Shown: positions 54,416 to 63,674, numbered from the stretch's first letter. The stretch: DNA of 64,000 nucleotides from Adhaeribacter arboris (GCF_003023845.1 NZ_PYFT01000001.1:62001-126000); one strand, 5' to 3'. Notes: generated by a model from the letters alone, not told the origin. Made by a program: numbers and translations.

Positions 54416-55354
54416 ATGAAAATACTCCTTACTGGCGGCGCCGGTTATATCGGCACCGAACTCACGCATGAGCTTCTGAAAAACCCGGAAGTAGAAGAAT
54501 TAATTATTTACGATAATCTGAGCCGTCGTAATTTTAATTTATTTATTGGGCGTAACCATTTGCCTGATAACCGGGTGAAGTTTATAATGGGCGACATTCT
54601 GGATTCTTATAAGCTACGCAAGGTAATTAACGAGGTAGAGGTAGTATATCATTTAGCCGCCAAAGTACTGACCACTTTTTCGAACGACGATCCGCATTTG
54701 TTTGAACAGGTAAACCATTGGGGTACCGCCGAATTGAGCTATGCGCTGGAGCAAAGCCAAGTGAAAAAAGTTTTTTACCTTAGTTCGGCTTCGGTTTACG
54801 GCGACTCTAACGTGCCCATGGACGAAAACACCGAACCGCAACCGCGCACCTATTACGGTTTATCGAAGCATAACGGCGAAAAAATGATTGCCCGGTTAAC
54901 GGATCGCATGCAAACGTATATAATCCGGTGCGGTAATGTGTATGGCTATAGCCGCAGTTTGCGGTTTGATTCGGTCATTAATAAGTTTATGTTCGATGCC
55001 CATTTTACCAACCGGATTACCTTGCAAGGCAGCGGTAAACAACAACGAGCCTTTGTCCATATTCACAAGGTTAGCCAGGATTTAGCCAATATTTTGACGC
55101 ACGATTTTCCGTCCGGAACCTATAACCTGGTAGATAAAAATCTAAGCATTAATGAGTTGGCAAATACCATGAAAGAAATTTACCCGGATTTAGAAATGCT
55201 GTTTATTTTACAGGATCGTAAATCGCGAACCTTATTTTTGAATCCGGATAGCCGTTTAGAAGCAATTTCAACCTACCGGCCCCGCACCATTACGGAAGAG
55301 CTAATTGAATTCAGCCATCATTTCGCGTTTGTACCAAGCGGATACTATAAATAA
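54416..55354 (+). CDS. NAD-dependent epimerase/dehydratase
   Basis: 312 residues of the extended SDR family: KILLTGGAGYIGTEL at the N-terminus, LSSASVYGDS with the catalytic Ser, YYGLSKHNGEK (YxxxK), and CGNVYGYSRSLRFD. It lies only 3 bp after cysH, so it is transcribed with the sulfur operon although the family usually modifies nucleotide sugars. Whether this is functional (for example a sulfo- or deoxysugar) or accidental is unknown. Confidence 0.88.
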   Translation: MKILLTGGAGYIGTELTHELLKNPEVEELIIYDNLSRRNFNLFIGRNHLPDNRVKFIMGDILDSYKLRKVINEVEVVYHLAAKVLTTFSNDDPHLFEQVNHWGTAELSYALEQSQVKKVFYLSSASVYGDSNVPMDENTEPQPRTYYGLSKHNGEKMIARLTDRMQTYIIRCGNVYGYSRSLRFDSVINKFMFDAHFTNRITLQGSGKQQRAFVHIHKVSQDLANILTHDFPSGTYNLVDKNLSINELANTMKEIYPDLEMLFILQDRKSRTLFLNPDSRLEAISTYRPRTITEELIEFSHHFAFVPSGYYK

Positions 55355-55362
55355 TTAACTAA

Positions 55363-55413
55363 AGTAATAATGCAAAATGCTGCCTGGTTTAGGCAGCATT
55401 TTGCATTATTACT
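55363..55413. terminator. Perfect 23-bp hairpin at operon end
   Basis: agtaataatgcaaaatgctg + cct is matched exactly by its reverse complement after a 5-nt loop (ggttt). No long T-run follows. Position just after the epimerase stop suggests a terminator or mRNA-end stabiliser. Confidence 0.7.
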
Positions 55414-55729
55414 ATCCAAGAATAATTTCCGAAGTAATAGTGCTTGATAGTAATATCTTACTCAAGTTAGCTAAAGGGAAGAGTAAAAAATTTAATTTCT
55501 GAACAAAGCTTCCTCAAAAAAGGCAAAACTTTCCCCCTTCCTGATTCCTTTAAGCCGGAATATCCTTAATTTCGGGTGTTCTTTTCTAATAGTATTTGCC
55601 TGGTTTACATTTTATTGCTTAAAAACTACCTACTTCGGGGATTGTTACGGCAATTTAAAATACTTCTCTTTGCAGATAGTCTTGAGTAATTCGGTTTACT
55701 CGATTTTGATTTTTTACCATTTTAAATTT

Positions 55730-56689
55730 ATGGCGGTTACTGTTCCTCCTTCGCGATTAAAAATATACCTGGCTTTTGCGGCCATTTACCTTATCTGGGG
55801 ATCTACTTTTCTGGGTATTCGGTTTACCATTGAAACCATGCCTCCTTTATTAATGTCGGGTGCTCGCTTTTTACTGGCCGGGCTTATTTTATACACGTTT
55901 GCCCGTTTACAGAGCGTTCCTAATCCAAGTTTAAAGCAATCAAAAACCAGCGCCATTATTGGAATTTTTCTGGTCGTTTTCGGAAATGGGGGAGTTGCCT
56001 GGGCCGAACAGGCGGTACCATCGAGTATGGCAGCATTACTTATTGCCACGGTACCGTTATGGATTACTTTGCTGGGCTATTTGTTTTTCGGGAAACCAAA
56101 ACCAGGAATAAAAACCGTGCTTGGGTTAATTTTAGGCTTGGTAGGGGTACTTACCTTAATTGGTCCGGATAATTTAATGGGTCAGGGGAAGATAGATGTT
56201 TTTAGTATGTTGGTAATCATTATCAGTACGGTATCGTGGGCTTTTGGCTCTTTGTACGCCGCCCGCGGTAAAAATGTAGCTGCTCCCCTTATGTCTACGG
56301 CCATTCAAATGATTACCGGTGGCTTGCTGCAATTAGTAATTGGCGCTTTTTTAGGAGAGTATAATGCCTTAAACTTTGCGGCTTTTTCCGGTAAATCTAT
56401 TCTGGCTTTTTGTTATTTAGTTGTATTTGGCTCTTTAATCGGGTTTTCGTCGTATAGTTGGCTTATTCGGGTGGCGCCCCCCAGCCGCGTGGCAACCTAC
56501 GCGTATGTAAACCCATTAGTAGCAGTATTATTGGGCTGGTTGTTCGCAAACGAAGCCGTTACGTTCCAAATGTTACTGGCCGCTTTATTTATTTTACCCG
56601 CAGTTATTTTAATATTACAAGCCAACGCCAAAAAAGAACAAACTACGTTAACTGCCCCACCCCAAGTAGCAGTTGCAGGCAAAGATTGA
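55730..56689 (+). CDS. EamA/DMT-family transporter
   Basis: 319 residues from the ATG at 55730; a longer frame up to 55670 exists but adds an unlikely tail. Ten hydrophobic helices in two EamA repeats: AFAAIYLIWGSTFLGIRFTIETMPPLLMSGARF is the classic start, and FGSLIGFSSYSWLIRVAPPSRVATYAYVNPLVAVLLGWLF is the start of the last part. It exports small metabolites, frequently amino acids such as cysteine or threonine; no substrate can be read from the sequence. A gap of 375 bp with no gene precedes it (hairpin at 55363 aside). Confidence 0.92.
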   Translation: MAVTVPPSRLKIYLAFAAIYLIWGSTFLGIRFTIETMPPLLMSGARFLLAGLILYTFARLQSVPNPSLKQSKTSAIIGIFLVVFGNGGVAWAEQAVPSSMAALLIATVPLWITLLGYLFFGKPKPGIKTVLGLILGLVGVLTLIGPDNLMGQGKIDVFSMLVIIISTVSWAFGSLYAARGKNVAAPLMSTAIQMITGGLLQLVIGAFLGEYNALNFAAFSGKSILAFCYLVVFGSLIGFSSYSWLIRVAPPSRVATYAYVNPLVAVLLGWLFANEAVTFQMLLAALFILPAVILILQANAKKEQTTLTAPPQVAVAGKD

Positions 56690-56954
56690 TTGAATAGTTA
56701 ACGTGTAAGCTTAAACAAGAGTGTACAAGGAATGGAGGCTCGTAATCTTAGAACCTTTGGCAAGGGCTGTTTCATTTTGTAAAGAATCCATAAAAGGGAG
56801 TTTTGTATATCTTATTTTATGAACCGAAGAATCTTGTTGTTTATAAAATAATGGTGCGTAATACGCATATTTTGGTAAGTACTTATAGAAAATCCGTATC
56901 TACCGCATTGTTTTTCCGTGTTTTACAAGCGTCTTAAATCCTTAATATGCGTAA

Positions 56955-56992
56955 TTTTCAGTCAAACTGAATCTTTTCAGTTTGACTGAAAA
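56955..56992. promoter_or_regulatory. 17-bp inverted repeat before a small gene
   Basis: ttttcagtcaaactgaa (56955) and its exact reverse complement (56976), 4-nt loop tctt. It ends 10 bp before the ATG at 57003, so it would occlude translation if transcribed. Could be a hairpin controlling the small gene, an operator, or a terminator of upstream transcription. Confidence 0.5.
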
Positions 56993-57002
56993 GTATAGTA
57001 AC

Positions 57003-57230
57003 ATGCCAGGATTATTAGATCATATATTCGATAATGTTGATATCGAAAAATTAAATAGAAAAGAAATAATGAGTTACACGGCCTATATTTCAGAAATATC
57101 CCAGCAGAACTTGCCGTTAGATAAAAAGCTCAAATTTTTAACTATACAAATTCGTTTGCAACGAAGATTATTGAATTTAGATGCTGACCAATTTAAATTA
57201 GATAAGGAGTTACTTTATACCTTAAAATAA
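57003..57230 (+). CDS. Small hypothetical protein
   Basis: 75 residues from the ATG at 57003; a longer frame starts with TTG at 56982, but that codon lies inside the 17-bp inverted repeat. MPGLLDHIFDNVDIEKLNRKE, then LDKKLKFLTIQIRLQRRLL, is predicted to be all-helical and charged with no membrane part. No family recognised. It stands alone between a 293-bp gene-free upstream region and a minus-strand gene. Codon usage looks normal for the genome but coding status rests on the length of the open frame. Confidence 0.5.
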   Translation: MPGLLDHIFDNVDIEKLNRKEIMSYTAYISEISQQNLPLDKKLKFLTIQIRLQRRLLNLDADQFKLDKELLYTLK

Positions 57231-57404
57231 GAAAAACGCAGCCTACTATCTTCTTAGTTAAATTGTAATCCATAAGGGACAAGTACAAATATGTAGAGAA
57301 GTAGAATTATTGTAATGTTCTTAAAAAGAAATTTTACGAAGCGCTCCGGCTTAAGGAATAGTATTTACCCCGAGCGTTATACCGCTCAGAAATAAACTTT
57401 AATG

Positions 57405-59054
57405 TTAAGAGGGCAAGGTAACCGAAGCAAAGGTGAACTTCTCGCCATCGAACAGCCCTTTATCGCTTAGTTTTAATGCCGGAATAACCAGTAAACCCAT
57501 AAACGACAAGGTCATGAAAGGAGATTGTAGAGTGCTGCCCAATTCTTTACTCATGGCATCTAGCTCCGAATAGGCTAACGCTACTTCATAACCATTTTCC
57601 GCCGACATAATTCCGGCTACCGGCAGCGGCAATAATTTTAAATCCCCGCCATTTACGGCCGCAATTCCGCCCTGAACCTCAATTAGTAAATTTACGGCTT
57701 TGCAAATACTGGCATCGTCGGTACCAACGGCAATAATATTATGGGAGTCGTGGGCGACCGAAGAGGCAATTGCCCCGGATTTTAAATGGAAATTTTTAAT
57801 GAAGCCAATGGCGGGTTTTTCGTTCCGGTAGCGATTTACTACGGCAATCTTTAAAATATCGCTTTCTACATCGGCTACGGCATTGTTTTCGGAGGTTAGC
57901 AGAGCCGGAGCCGTTACCCGACCAGTAATTAATTGGCCATCGTAGGTTTCTATTACATTTAATTGTACCGGGCCATCTACCGGAAAATGAAAATCGGCGG
58001 CTGATTTTAACGGAGTATTAAAGTTATTTACGATTTCGCTGGGCGTATATTCTAGTTTGGTTACGCCGTGTTCCGCTACTAATTCCCCATTGATAAACGT
58101 TTCTAAAACCGTAAAATCAGCACCAAGCGAATCCGTAATAATGAAATCGGCCGGGTCGTGCTCGCGTAACAATCCCACTTCCAAACCGTAGTGCAGAACC
58201 GGATTTACACAAGCAACTTGTAATACGGTAAATACATCTATATTTTTAGCGAAAGCTCGTTTTACCAGGTTATTAATGTGGCCTTCCACTAAATCATTCG
58301 GGTGTTTATCGTCGGAGCAAAACATTATATGATTGGGGTACTCGGGTAATAAATCAATGAGAGCTTCAAAGTTTTTAGCCGCACTACCTTCTCTTATGAG
58401 GATTTTCATTCCGGCCGCTAACTTATCCCGGGCTTCATCGGCGGTAAAACATTCGTGGTCGGTGTTAATGCCGACCGCGACGTATTGTTGAGCCTGCTCA
58501 CCCCGTAAGCCGGGAGCGTGCCCATCCACCTGTTTTCCGAACTTTTGAGCCAGAGTAATTTTCTGCATTACCAATGGGTCTTGCTGCAAGACCCCGGGCC
58601 AGTTCATCATTTCGGCCAGGTATTTTACTTCGGGGTTCTGAAATAATTCTTCAATGTCTTCTGGTGTAATTTCGGCCCCCGCAGTTTCGAACGGCGTTGC
58701 CGGCACGCAGGAAGGGGCGCCGAAATAAAATTTAAACGGCACTTTTCGCCCATTCTCGATCATGTATTCCACCCCTTTTATTCCCAACACGTTGGCAATT
58801 TCGTGCGGGTCCGAAACGGTAGCTACTGTTCCATGCGGTACTGCTAATCGGGCAAATTCACTGGGAACCAGCATGGAGCTCTCGATGTGCACGTGGGCAT
58901 CAATAAAACCAGGTAAAATATACTGTTGACTGGCTACGGGTTCGCGAAAAATGTGCGTGATTTTACCGTTCGTAACCGCAATAGTTCCACTAAAAATCTG
59001 TTTATGTAATACGTCTACGATCTGGCCGCTGACTTTAAATTCCCGGTAAGACAT
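57405..59054 (-). CDS. ade: Adenine deaminase
   Basis: 549 residues of the amidohydrolase superfamily. [23 protein letters not shown] near residue 48 holds the first metal ligands; DGHAPGL and [11 protein letters not shown] follow, and [21 protein letters not shown] is the distal metal site. The C-terminal part ([10 protein letters not shown], near 430) matches adenine deaminase. It converts adenine to hypoxanthine, which Hpt (23.9 kb) can salvage. The start is a plain ATG, and no operon partner is seen. Confidence 0.95.
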   Translation of the reverse strand: MSYREFKVSGQIVDVLHKQIFSGTIAVTNGKITHIFREPVASQQYILPGFIDAHVHIESSMLVPSEFARLAVPHGTVATVSDPHEIANVLGIKGVEYMIENGRKVPFKFYFGAPSCVPATPFETAGAEITPEDIEELFQNPEVKYLAEMMNWPGVLQQDPLVMQKITLAQKFGKQVDGHAPGLRGEQAQQYVAVGINTDHECFTADEARDKLAAGMKILIREGSAAKNFEALIDLLPEYPNHIMFCSDDKHPNDLVEGHINNLVKRAFAKNIDVFTVLQVACVNPVLHYGLEVGLLREHDPADFIITDSLGADFTVLETFINGELVAEHGVTKLEYTPSEIVNNFNTPLKSAADFHFPVDGPVQLNVIETYDGQLITGRVTAPALLTSENNAVADVESDILKIAVVNRYRNEKPAIGFIKNFHLKSGAIASSVAHDSHNIIAVGTDDASICKAVNLLIEVQGGIAAVNGGDLKLLPLPVAGIMSAENGYEVALAYSELDAMSKELGSTLQSPFMTLSFMGLLVIPALKLSDKGLFDGEKFTFASVTLPS

Positions 59055-59137
59055 GGTTTAGCTGGTTCCGATTAATTTACGTATACTACGAATCGTAAGT
59101 ACAATTTGCACTATATTCGCACGAAATTTTTGTCGTT

Positions 59138-59296
59138 TTGAAAAAGATAATTTTAAGCTTGGCGGTAGTAGGTTTACTGCTGGCGGGCTCCGGAACGGCT
59201 TGTACCCGGCAAACCCCGCAGCAGAAAAAAACTAAAGTCTTTAAACGGAGCCATCGGGTAGGTAAATCCATGCCTTGCCCCAAGAAAGATTGTTAG
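59138..59296 (+). CDS. Small secreted basic peptide
   Basis: 52 codons from a TTG. An N-terminal signal sequence (MKKIILSLAVVGLLLAGSGTA) is followed by a Cys and a Lys/Arg-rich tail ending PCPKKDC. LLLAGSGTAC only loosely resembles a lipobox. It is too short to be called by usual filters, but the signal peptide, the clean stop and the 18-bp gap to cmk make it plausible. It could be a lipoprotein or a secreted peptide. Function unknown. Confidence 0.5.
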   Translation: MKKIILSLAVVGLLLAGSGTACTRQTPQQKKTKVFKRSHRVGKSMPCPKKDC

Positions 59297-59314
59297 CCCA
59301 CCAACCCGGTTTTT

Positions 59315-60019
59315 ATGAGAAAAATTGTTATTGCCATTGACGGTCACTCTTCTTGCGGAAAAAGTACTACGGCCAAACTGGTGGCTAAAGAAATGGGATA
59401 CGCGTATATTGATACCGGCGCCATGTACCGGGCGGTTACCTTATATTTTCTTCAAAATTACGTTGATTTTACCAATCCAAAGAAAATTCAGCAAGCTCTC
59501 GAACATATCCATATTACCTTTGAGCGCAATCCGAAAACGTTACGCAATGAAGTTTTTCTAAATGGCCTGAACGTGGAAGATGAAATTCGGAAAATGTACA
59601 TTTCAGACAAAGTAAGTGAAGTAAGCGTAATCCCTGAGGTTCGCCACGCCTTGGTGCACCAGCAACAGAAAATGGGTAAACGCCGCGGAGTAGTAATGGA
59701 TGGCCGCGATATTGGTACCGCCGTATTTCCGGATGCCGAAGTGAAAGTTTTTATGACCGCCGACGTAATTACCCGGGCGAAACGCCGTCAGCGGGAACTG
59801 CTCGAAAAAAACGAAATGGTTCCTTTAAATACGATTATAGAAAACCTGCAAAAGCGCGACTTAATCGATTCTACCCGCAAGGAAAGCCCGTTAATTCAGG
59901 CGCCCGATGCGGCCTTGCTGGATACCTCTTACCTTACCATTGACGAACAAGTAGATTTTGTGCTGCGCAAAGTAGCCGAAAAGTTTTGCAGTGCAGAATT
60001 CGTACAGCCTAAAAATTAG
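59315..60019 (+). CDS. cmk: Cytidylate kinase
   Basis: 234 residues. P-loop GHSSCGKSTTAKLVAKE near residue 9; YIDTGAMYRAVT; VVMDGRDIGTAVFP is the CMP-kinase signature near residue 128; RAKRRQRELLEK and RKESPLIQAPDAALLDTS complete the set. It phosphorylates CMP/dCMP. It follows a small secreted peptide gene and is followed by ispH after 186 bp; cmk near ispH is a common arrangement. Confidence 0.97.
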   Translation: MRKIVIAIDGHSSCGKSTTAKLVAKEMGYAYIDTGAMYRAVTLYFLQNYVDFTNPKKIQQALEHIHITFERNPKTLRNEVFLNGLNVEDEIRKMYISDKVSEVSVIPEVRHALVHQQQKMGKRRGVVMDGRDIGTAVFPDAEVKVFMTADVITRAKRRQRELLEKNEMVPLNTIIENLQKRDLIDSTRKESPLIQAPDAALLDTSYLTIDEQVDFVLRKVAEKFCSAEFVQPKN

Positions 60020-60205
60020 AAATATTATAAATTATTACGGTGGTATATTAGAGTATTTAGTAGGAATATTAGCTAAAAAGATGAACCAGAAATTAAAAGC
60101 TGTTGTAGTTTTCAATATACATTATGGAATCAAAATGGATTAATTGTTGTATGCTGAAAAACCTAAATTAAGTATTTAAGAATATTCTTACTCAACCAAA
60201 AAGAT

Positions 60206-61087
60206 ATGAACATCGCCATAGATAAAAATTCCGGATACTGTTTTGGAGTGGAATTCGCCATTCAAATGGCGGAGGATGAAATGGAAAATTCCGCTGAATT
60301 ATACTGTCTGGGCGATATTGTTCATAATAGCATGGAAGTAAAGCGGTTGTACGAGAAAGGTTTGCGCATTATTGACCGGGACCAATTGAAAGAACTACGC
60401 GATAGTAAAGTTCTGATCCGGGCCCACGGCGAACCGCCGGAAACATATAAAATTGCCATGCAAAATAATCTGGAACTGATTGATGCGTCTTGCCCGGTAG
60501 TGCTAAAATTACAAAACCGGGTAAAACATGCCTTTGATTCCAGTAAAGCTATGGGTGGGCAAATTGTTATTTACGGACAGCAAGGCCACGCCGAAGTAAT
60601 AGGCATTGCGGGGCAAACCCAGAATGAAGCAATAATTGTAACTTCTGAAGCGGATTTAGCTAAAATTGATTTTACCAAACCGGTTACCTTATTTAGCCAG
60701 ACTACCAAAAGCACCAAGGGCTTCTATCATATTAAAGCCGCCATTGAGCAGCAAATAGCGCAAGCCGGTGGCAGCCTCGCCAACTTTGATCCTAACGACA
60801 GCATTTGCCGGCAGGTTTCTAACCGGGAGCCGCAATTAACTAAATTCTCCGCCGAGCACGACGTAATTGTTTTTGTGAGCGGTAAAAAAAGTTCGAATGG
60901 CAAGGCTTTGTTCGCCGTTTGCCAGGCTACTAATCCGAAAAGTTACTTCGTGGAGAATGCCGATGAACTAGATCCCGCCTGGATAGATGGGGCGAATTCG
61001 GTGGGCATTTGTGGCGCTACCTCAACCCCCATGTGGCTGATGCAGCAAGTAGCTGATAAAATCCAAAGCTTGGTGCCGGTTATATAA
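60206..61087 (+). CDS. ispH: 4-hydroxy-3-methylbut-2-enyl diphosphate reductase
   Basis: 293 residues. The last step of the MEP isoprenoid pathway, giving IPP and DMAPP. The three Cys ligands of the 4Fe-4S (3Fe-4S) cluster are visible: SGYCFGVEFAI, DASCPVVLKL, and SICRQVSNREPQ. RAHGEPP is conserved near residue 75. Oxygen-sensitive cytoplasmic enzyme. Length normal. It depends on Fe-S assembly (A-type carrier at 31.5 kb). Confidence 0.97.
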   Translation: MNIAIDKNSGYCFGVEFAIQMAEDEMENSAELYCLGDIVHNSMEVKRLYEKGLRIIDRDQLKELRDSKVLIRAHGEPPETYKIAMQNNLELIDASCPVVLKLQNRVKHAFDSSKAMGGQIVIYGQQGHAEVIGIAGQTQNEAIIVTSEADLAKIDFTKPVTLFSQTTKSTKGFYHIKAAIEQQIAQAGGSLANFDPNDSICRQVSNREPQLTKFSAEHDVIVFVSGKKSSNGKALFAVCQATNPKSYFVENADELDPAWIDGANSVGICGATSTPMWLMQQVADKIQSLVPVI

Positions 61088-61115
61088 ACGGGTACAATTT
61101 TTCTTCTTATCTAAA

Positions 61116-61146
61116 TTGGGCCTTTTAACTTCTGCATCCGGCCCAA
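61116..61146. promoter_or_regulatory. Inverted repeat before DUF502 gene
   Basis: ttgggcc (61116) and ggcccaa (61140) form a 7-bp stem over a 17-nt loop, 17 bp before the next ATG. It has no T-tail, so it is more likely a binding site or weak hairpin than a terminator. Confidence 0.3.
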
Positions 61147-61162
61147 ACAAAGTACTCGTCTA

Positions 61163-61705
61163 ATGAAACGTTTCTTCCGTTATTTCCTGAACGGGTTCCT
61201 GGTTATGGCGCCCATAAGTATTACCGTTTATATTATTTTGGCTATAATCCGGTGGTTAGATGAGTTTTTTGACTTAGGCATTCAGGGTTTAGGTATTCTG
61301 GTAATGATGGTGCTGCTTACTTTGGTAGGTTTTATTAGTTCCTCGTTTTTGGTGCGTCCTTTTTTAATTATCACCGAAAGAATTCTGAACCGGGTACCCA
61401 TTGTTAGCATTATTTATTCTTCCATTAAAGACTTATTTAACGCCTTTGTGGGCGATAATCAGAAATTTAATAAACCGGTAATGGTTAAAATGAACGACTT
61501 ACCTGAAACTTTCCGGATGGGGTTTATTACCCACGATAGCCTTACGGCAATTAACCACGAAGATAAAATGGCCGTATATTTCCCGGACTCGTATAATTTT
61601 TCCGGCGAACTTTGGATTGTTAATCGCGCAAATGTGGTTCATCTGAATCTTCCCAGTTCAGAGGTAATGAAATTCATCGTTTCCGGCGGAGTGGCGAAAT
61701 TGTGA
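61163..61705 (+). CDS. DUF502 membrane protein
   Basis: 180 residues. Two N-terminal helices (RYFLNGFLVMAPISITVYIILAII and LGILVMMVLLTLVGFI) precede a soluble domain of about 110 residues with IPIVSIIYSSIKDLFNAF-like and FRMGFITHDS segments, the layout of the DUF502 family. The family is widespread and uncharacterised; it has been seen near cell-envelope genes. No catalytic residues visible. 75 bp after ispH. Confidence 0.85.
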   Translation: MKRFFRYFLNGFLVMAPISITVYIILAIIRWLDEFFDLGIQGLGILVMMVLLTLVGFISSSFLVRPFLIITERILNRVPIVSIIYSSIKDLFNAFVGDNQKFNKPVMVKMNDLPETFRMGFITHDSLTAINHEDKMAVYFPDSYNFSGELWIVNRANVVHLNLPSSEVMKFIVSGGVAKL

Positions 61706-61733
61706 TATAGACCATAGTCCATAGATCACAGTT
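61703..61733. repeat. Intergenic tggacta-type words
   Basis: gatatagaccatagtccata then gatcacag directly after the DUF502 stop. Rightmost copy of the word family in the window. Confidence 0.45.
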
Positions 61734-61798
61734 TTTACAATTATTGGTAAGAGCACCAACGAAGGAAGCTAACTCATAACTTTTAACTCACCCCGCCC

Positions 61799-62599
61799 GT
61801 GTTTGTTCAGATAGGTAGGTCAAAGTTGCATTACCGGGTGTACGGCGGCGGCGAACAGGTTGTGCTGGCTTTTCACGGGTATGGTCAAGATCATTCGCAT
61901 TTTTACAATATGTCGGCTGCCCTGCCGCTCGCAAAAATTATAGCTTTCGATTTATTTTTTCATGGTCAAAGCGTGTTGCACAAAACGGATACGCCTTTGC
62001 GAAAAGAGTTTTTGGCACAACTCATTCTTCCGGTTTTAGAAGAACAACAAATTACCCGTTTTTCCTTAATGGCTTTTAGTATGGGCGGCAAATTTGCTTT
62101 AGCCTTATTAGAAGCCTTTTCGGATGAAATAGATCAGGTTTTACTTATTGCTCCCGATGGCATTAGCACTAGTTTTTGGTATAACGTGGCTACTTACCCT
62201 GGTTGGTTACAAGGTTTATTTAAGCGCACCGTTATTCAACCGGCCCGTTTTTTTAAATTTATTAATTGGCTCGACAGTACCCGGTTAGTTGATCCGGGAT
62301 TGACCAAATTTGCTGCTTGGCAAATGAATAGTACCCAAAAAAGATTGCGGGTTTATCGAAGCTGGATGGGCTTTCGGACCCTTACTTTTGATATCCGCAA
62401 AATTGTGCGTTTACTAAATAGCCAACAAATAAAATTTATTTTGTTTTTAGGGGAATACGATCAGGTTATTTCCGGCAAAAGATTGCAGGTATTTGCCCGC
62501 TCAATTCAAAACTGCCAACTTATTCTTTTAAAAACCGGCCACACTTTTTTGCTGCACGAGGTAGCCTCTTACCTCCGCCGCCATCCAGGAGTTTTTTGA
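61799..62599 (+). CDS. Alpha/beta hydrolase
   Basis: 266 residues, GTG start. The fold is typical: FHGYGQDHSHF oxyanion-hole region, MAFSMGGKFALALLEAF gives the nucleophile elbow (G/S-x-S-x-G with Ser in FSMGG), and TGHTFLLHEV the catalytic His. The acid is probably Asp in LGEYDQVI. Substrate unknown; such enzymes are often esterases. It begins 93 bp after the DUF502 gene and marks the end of the dense gene region. Confidence 0.88.
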   Translation: MFVQIGRSKLHYRVYGGGEQVVLAFHGYGQDHSHFYNMSAALPLAKIIAFDLFFHGQSVLHKTDTPLRKEFLAQLILPVLEEQQITRFSLMAFSMGGKFALALLEAFSDEIDQVLLIAPDGISTSFWYNVATYPGWLQGLFKRTVIQPARFFKFINWLDSTRLVDPGLTKFAAWQMNSTQKRLRVYRSWMGFRTLTFDIRKIVRLLNSQQIKFILFLGEYDQVISGKRLQVFARSIQNCQLILLKTGHTFLLHEVASYLRRHPGVF

Positions 62600-62871
62600 A
62601 GGGGTGTAAAGTTCCGTACATCTAATTGTTCGATTTTTAATTATGGTAATGGAATTAATTACTTCCTACTGAAACGGATGTTAGAAGAAGGCTTCGTAAA
62701 CAGGTGAGGATGCACTCACCGGTATTTTGACTGGTTTCGTATTATTAGAAAACATCAGGCAAAAACTACGGAGCTGTACTAAATAAAGCATTATAGCTTT
62801 CTGCAACTTTTCTGTTATTAGGTAAACCGGGTACTTTCTAAATCCATCCTTCCAAGGGCTATTTAGCCGTG

Positions 62872-62897
62872 TTATAAACGTTTATATCCGTTTATAA
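62872..62897. other. AT-rich hairpin in a gene-poor gap
   Basis: ttataaacg / cgtttataa, 9-bp arms with an 8-nt loop, inside the stretch 62600-62904. That stretch contains no credible gene and no recognisable insertion sequence, and lies at the left edge of the accessory region. Confidence 0.3.
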
Positions 62898-62904
62898 ACG
62901 CTTA

Positions 62905-63081
62905 TTAATACGGATAAGCCTCTTGAGAAGGGTGATCAATACCTAATTGGGGCCTCCATTTTTGCCGCGAAGGCCTTTTCGCCCGCTGAGAAAAAGCAAT
63001 ATCATAGGCAGCTATAAAGGCAAATAAGAGAATGTAGCCCAGTCCGGAGCTGCTCTGGAAACAAAAATGAGTGACTGGCAA
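62905..63081 (-). CDS. Possible 58-residue membrane peptide, or gene remnant
   Basis: On the minus strand there is an open frame of 58 codons starting with TTG. It contains one strong transmembrane helix (LGYILLFAFIAAYDIAF) followed by a Lys/Arg-rich tail (QRAKRPSRQKWRPQLG). The composition is unlike random AT-rich DNA. There is no ATG, no recognised family, and the frame closes at a TAA on the upstream side (63106-63108), so it may be the end of a lost gene. Kept as low confidence. Confidence 0.3.
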   Translation of the reverse strand: MPVTHFCFQSSSGLGYILLFAFIAAYDIAFSQRAKRPSRQKWRPQLGIDHPSQEAYPY

Positions 63082-63226
63082 GATAATTGGTGAATTTTCT
63101 ATATATTACTTCTAGCATGAACCGAGTAGCTAACACCGCTAAAAAAGCTATTACAAGCCTCATTTAAGCAAGTATACCTACTCCATACATAGTGCCGATA
63201 ACCGGAACGACTCCGTATATCTGCTA

Positions 63227-63242
63227 GTTGTGGTACATTAAA
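63227..63242 (+). other. Left cassette junction (attC-type R' end)
   Basis: gttgtggtacattaaa precedes the ATG at 63243. The same string, gttggggcacattaaaa, precedes the next gene's ATG at 63744. gttgtgg is the exact reverse complement of ccacaac at 63680, as expected of the two ends of one integron-type cassette. Confidence 0.55.
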
Positions 63243-63674
63243 ATGACAGAAGAACAAAAATATTTACCTTCCGAAATCATAAATAAGTCAACTTTAAACA
63301 GTCACGAATATGGCTGGAAAAGAAAAGATTTTAAAGAAGTTGTAGACTACGCTGTAAAAGCTGGACTTGGAGTAGTAGGTGGACAAGTTCAGTTTATGTT
63401 TCCTGATGGAACGTGTGAACTGTACTGGCACAAGTATGATACGAAAGAAAAACTAGCAGGTGAAAGTTGGTTAAGTTACTGTGAAAGAACTAAACAGGAA
63501 TGTCTTGAGCAGTTTGAAGCTCTACCTAATAACCTAAGGTTAATAGAAGAAGGAATAGAAAAATTTAGGTTCTTAAGAGAGAAATCTGAACAAGGAGTAG
63601 AACTTGAAAACTACTTGATATTCATTCTTTACTTTGATAACTCTGAAACAGAGATAGCTAAAAAGGAAAAATAA
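63243..63674 (+). CDS. Hypothetical protein, probable cassette gene
   Basis: 143 residues from the ATG at 63243; a longer frame to 63228 crosses the cassette junction and is rejected. The body has MTEEQKYLPSEIINKSTLNS, WKRKDFKEVVDYAVKAGLG and QFMFPDGTCELYWHKY, then a charged helical end (ECLEQFEALP, LRLIEEGIEKFRF). No family recognised. It is soluble, the size is typical of gene cassettes, and GC is lower than in the core genes. It is separated from the next gene only by an attC-like hairpin. Confidence 0.65.
   Translation: MTEEQKYLPSEIINKSTLNSHEYGWKRKDFKEVVDYAVKAGLGVVGGQVQFMFPDGTCELYWHKYDTKEKLAGESWLSYCERTKQECLEQFEALPNNLRLIEEGIEKFRFLREKSEQGVELENYLIFILYFDNSETEIAKKEK

Noticed and set aside
62600-63226. 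Insertion-sequence remnant
   Set aside because: No transposase fragment, terminal inverted repeats or target duplication could be seen; only one weak ORF and one hairpin.
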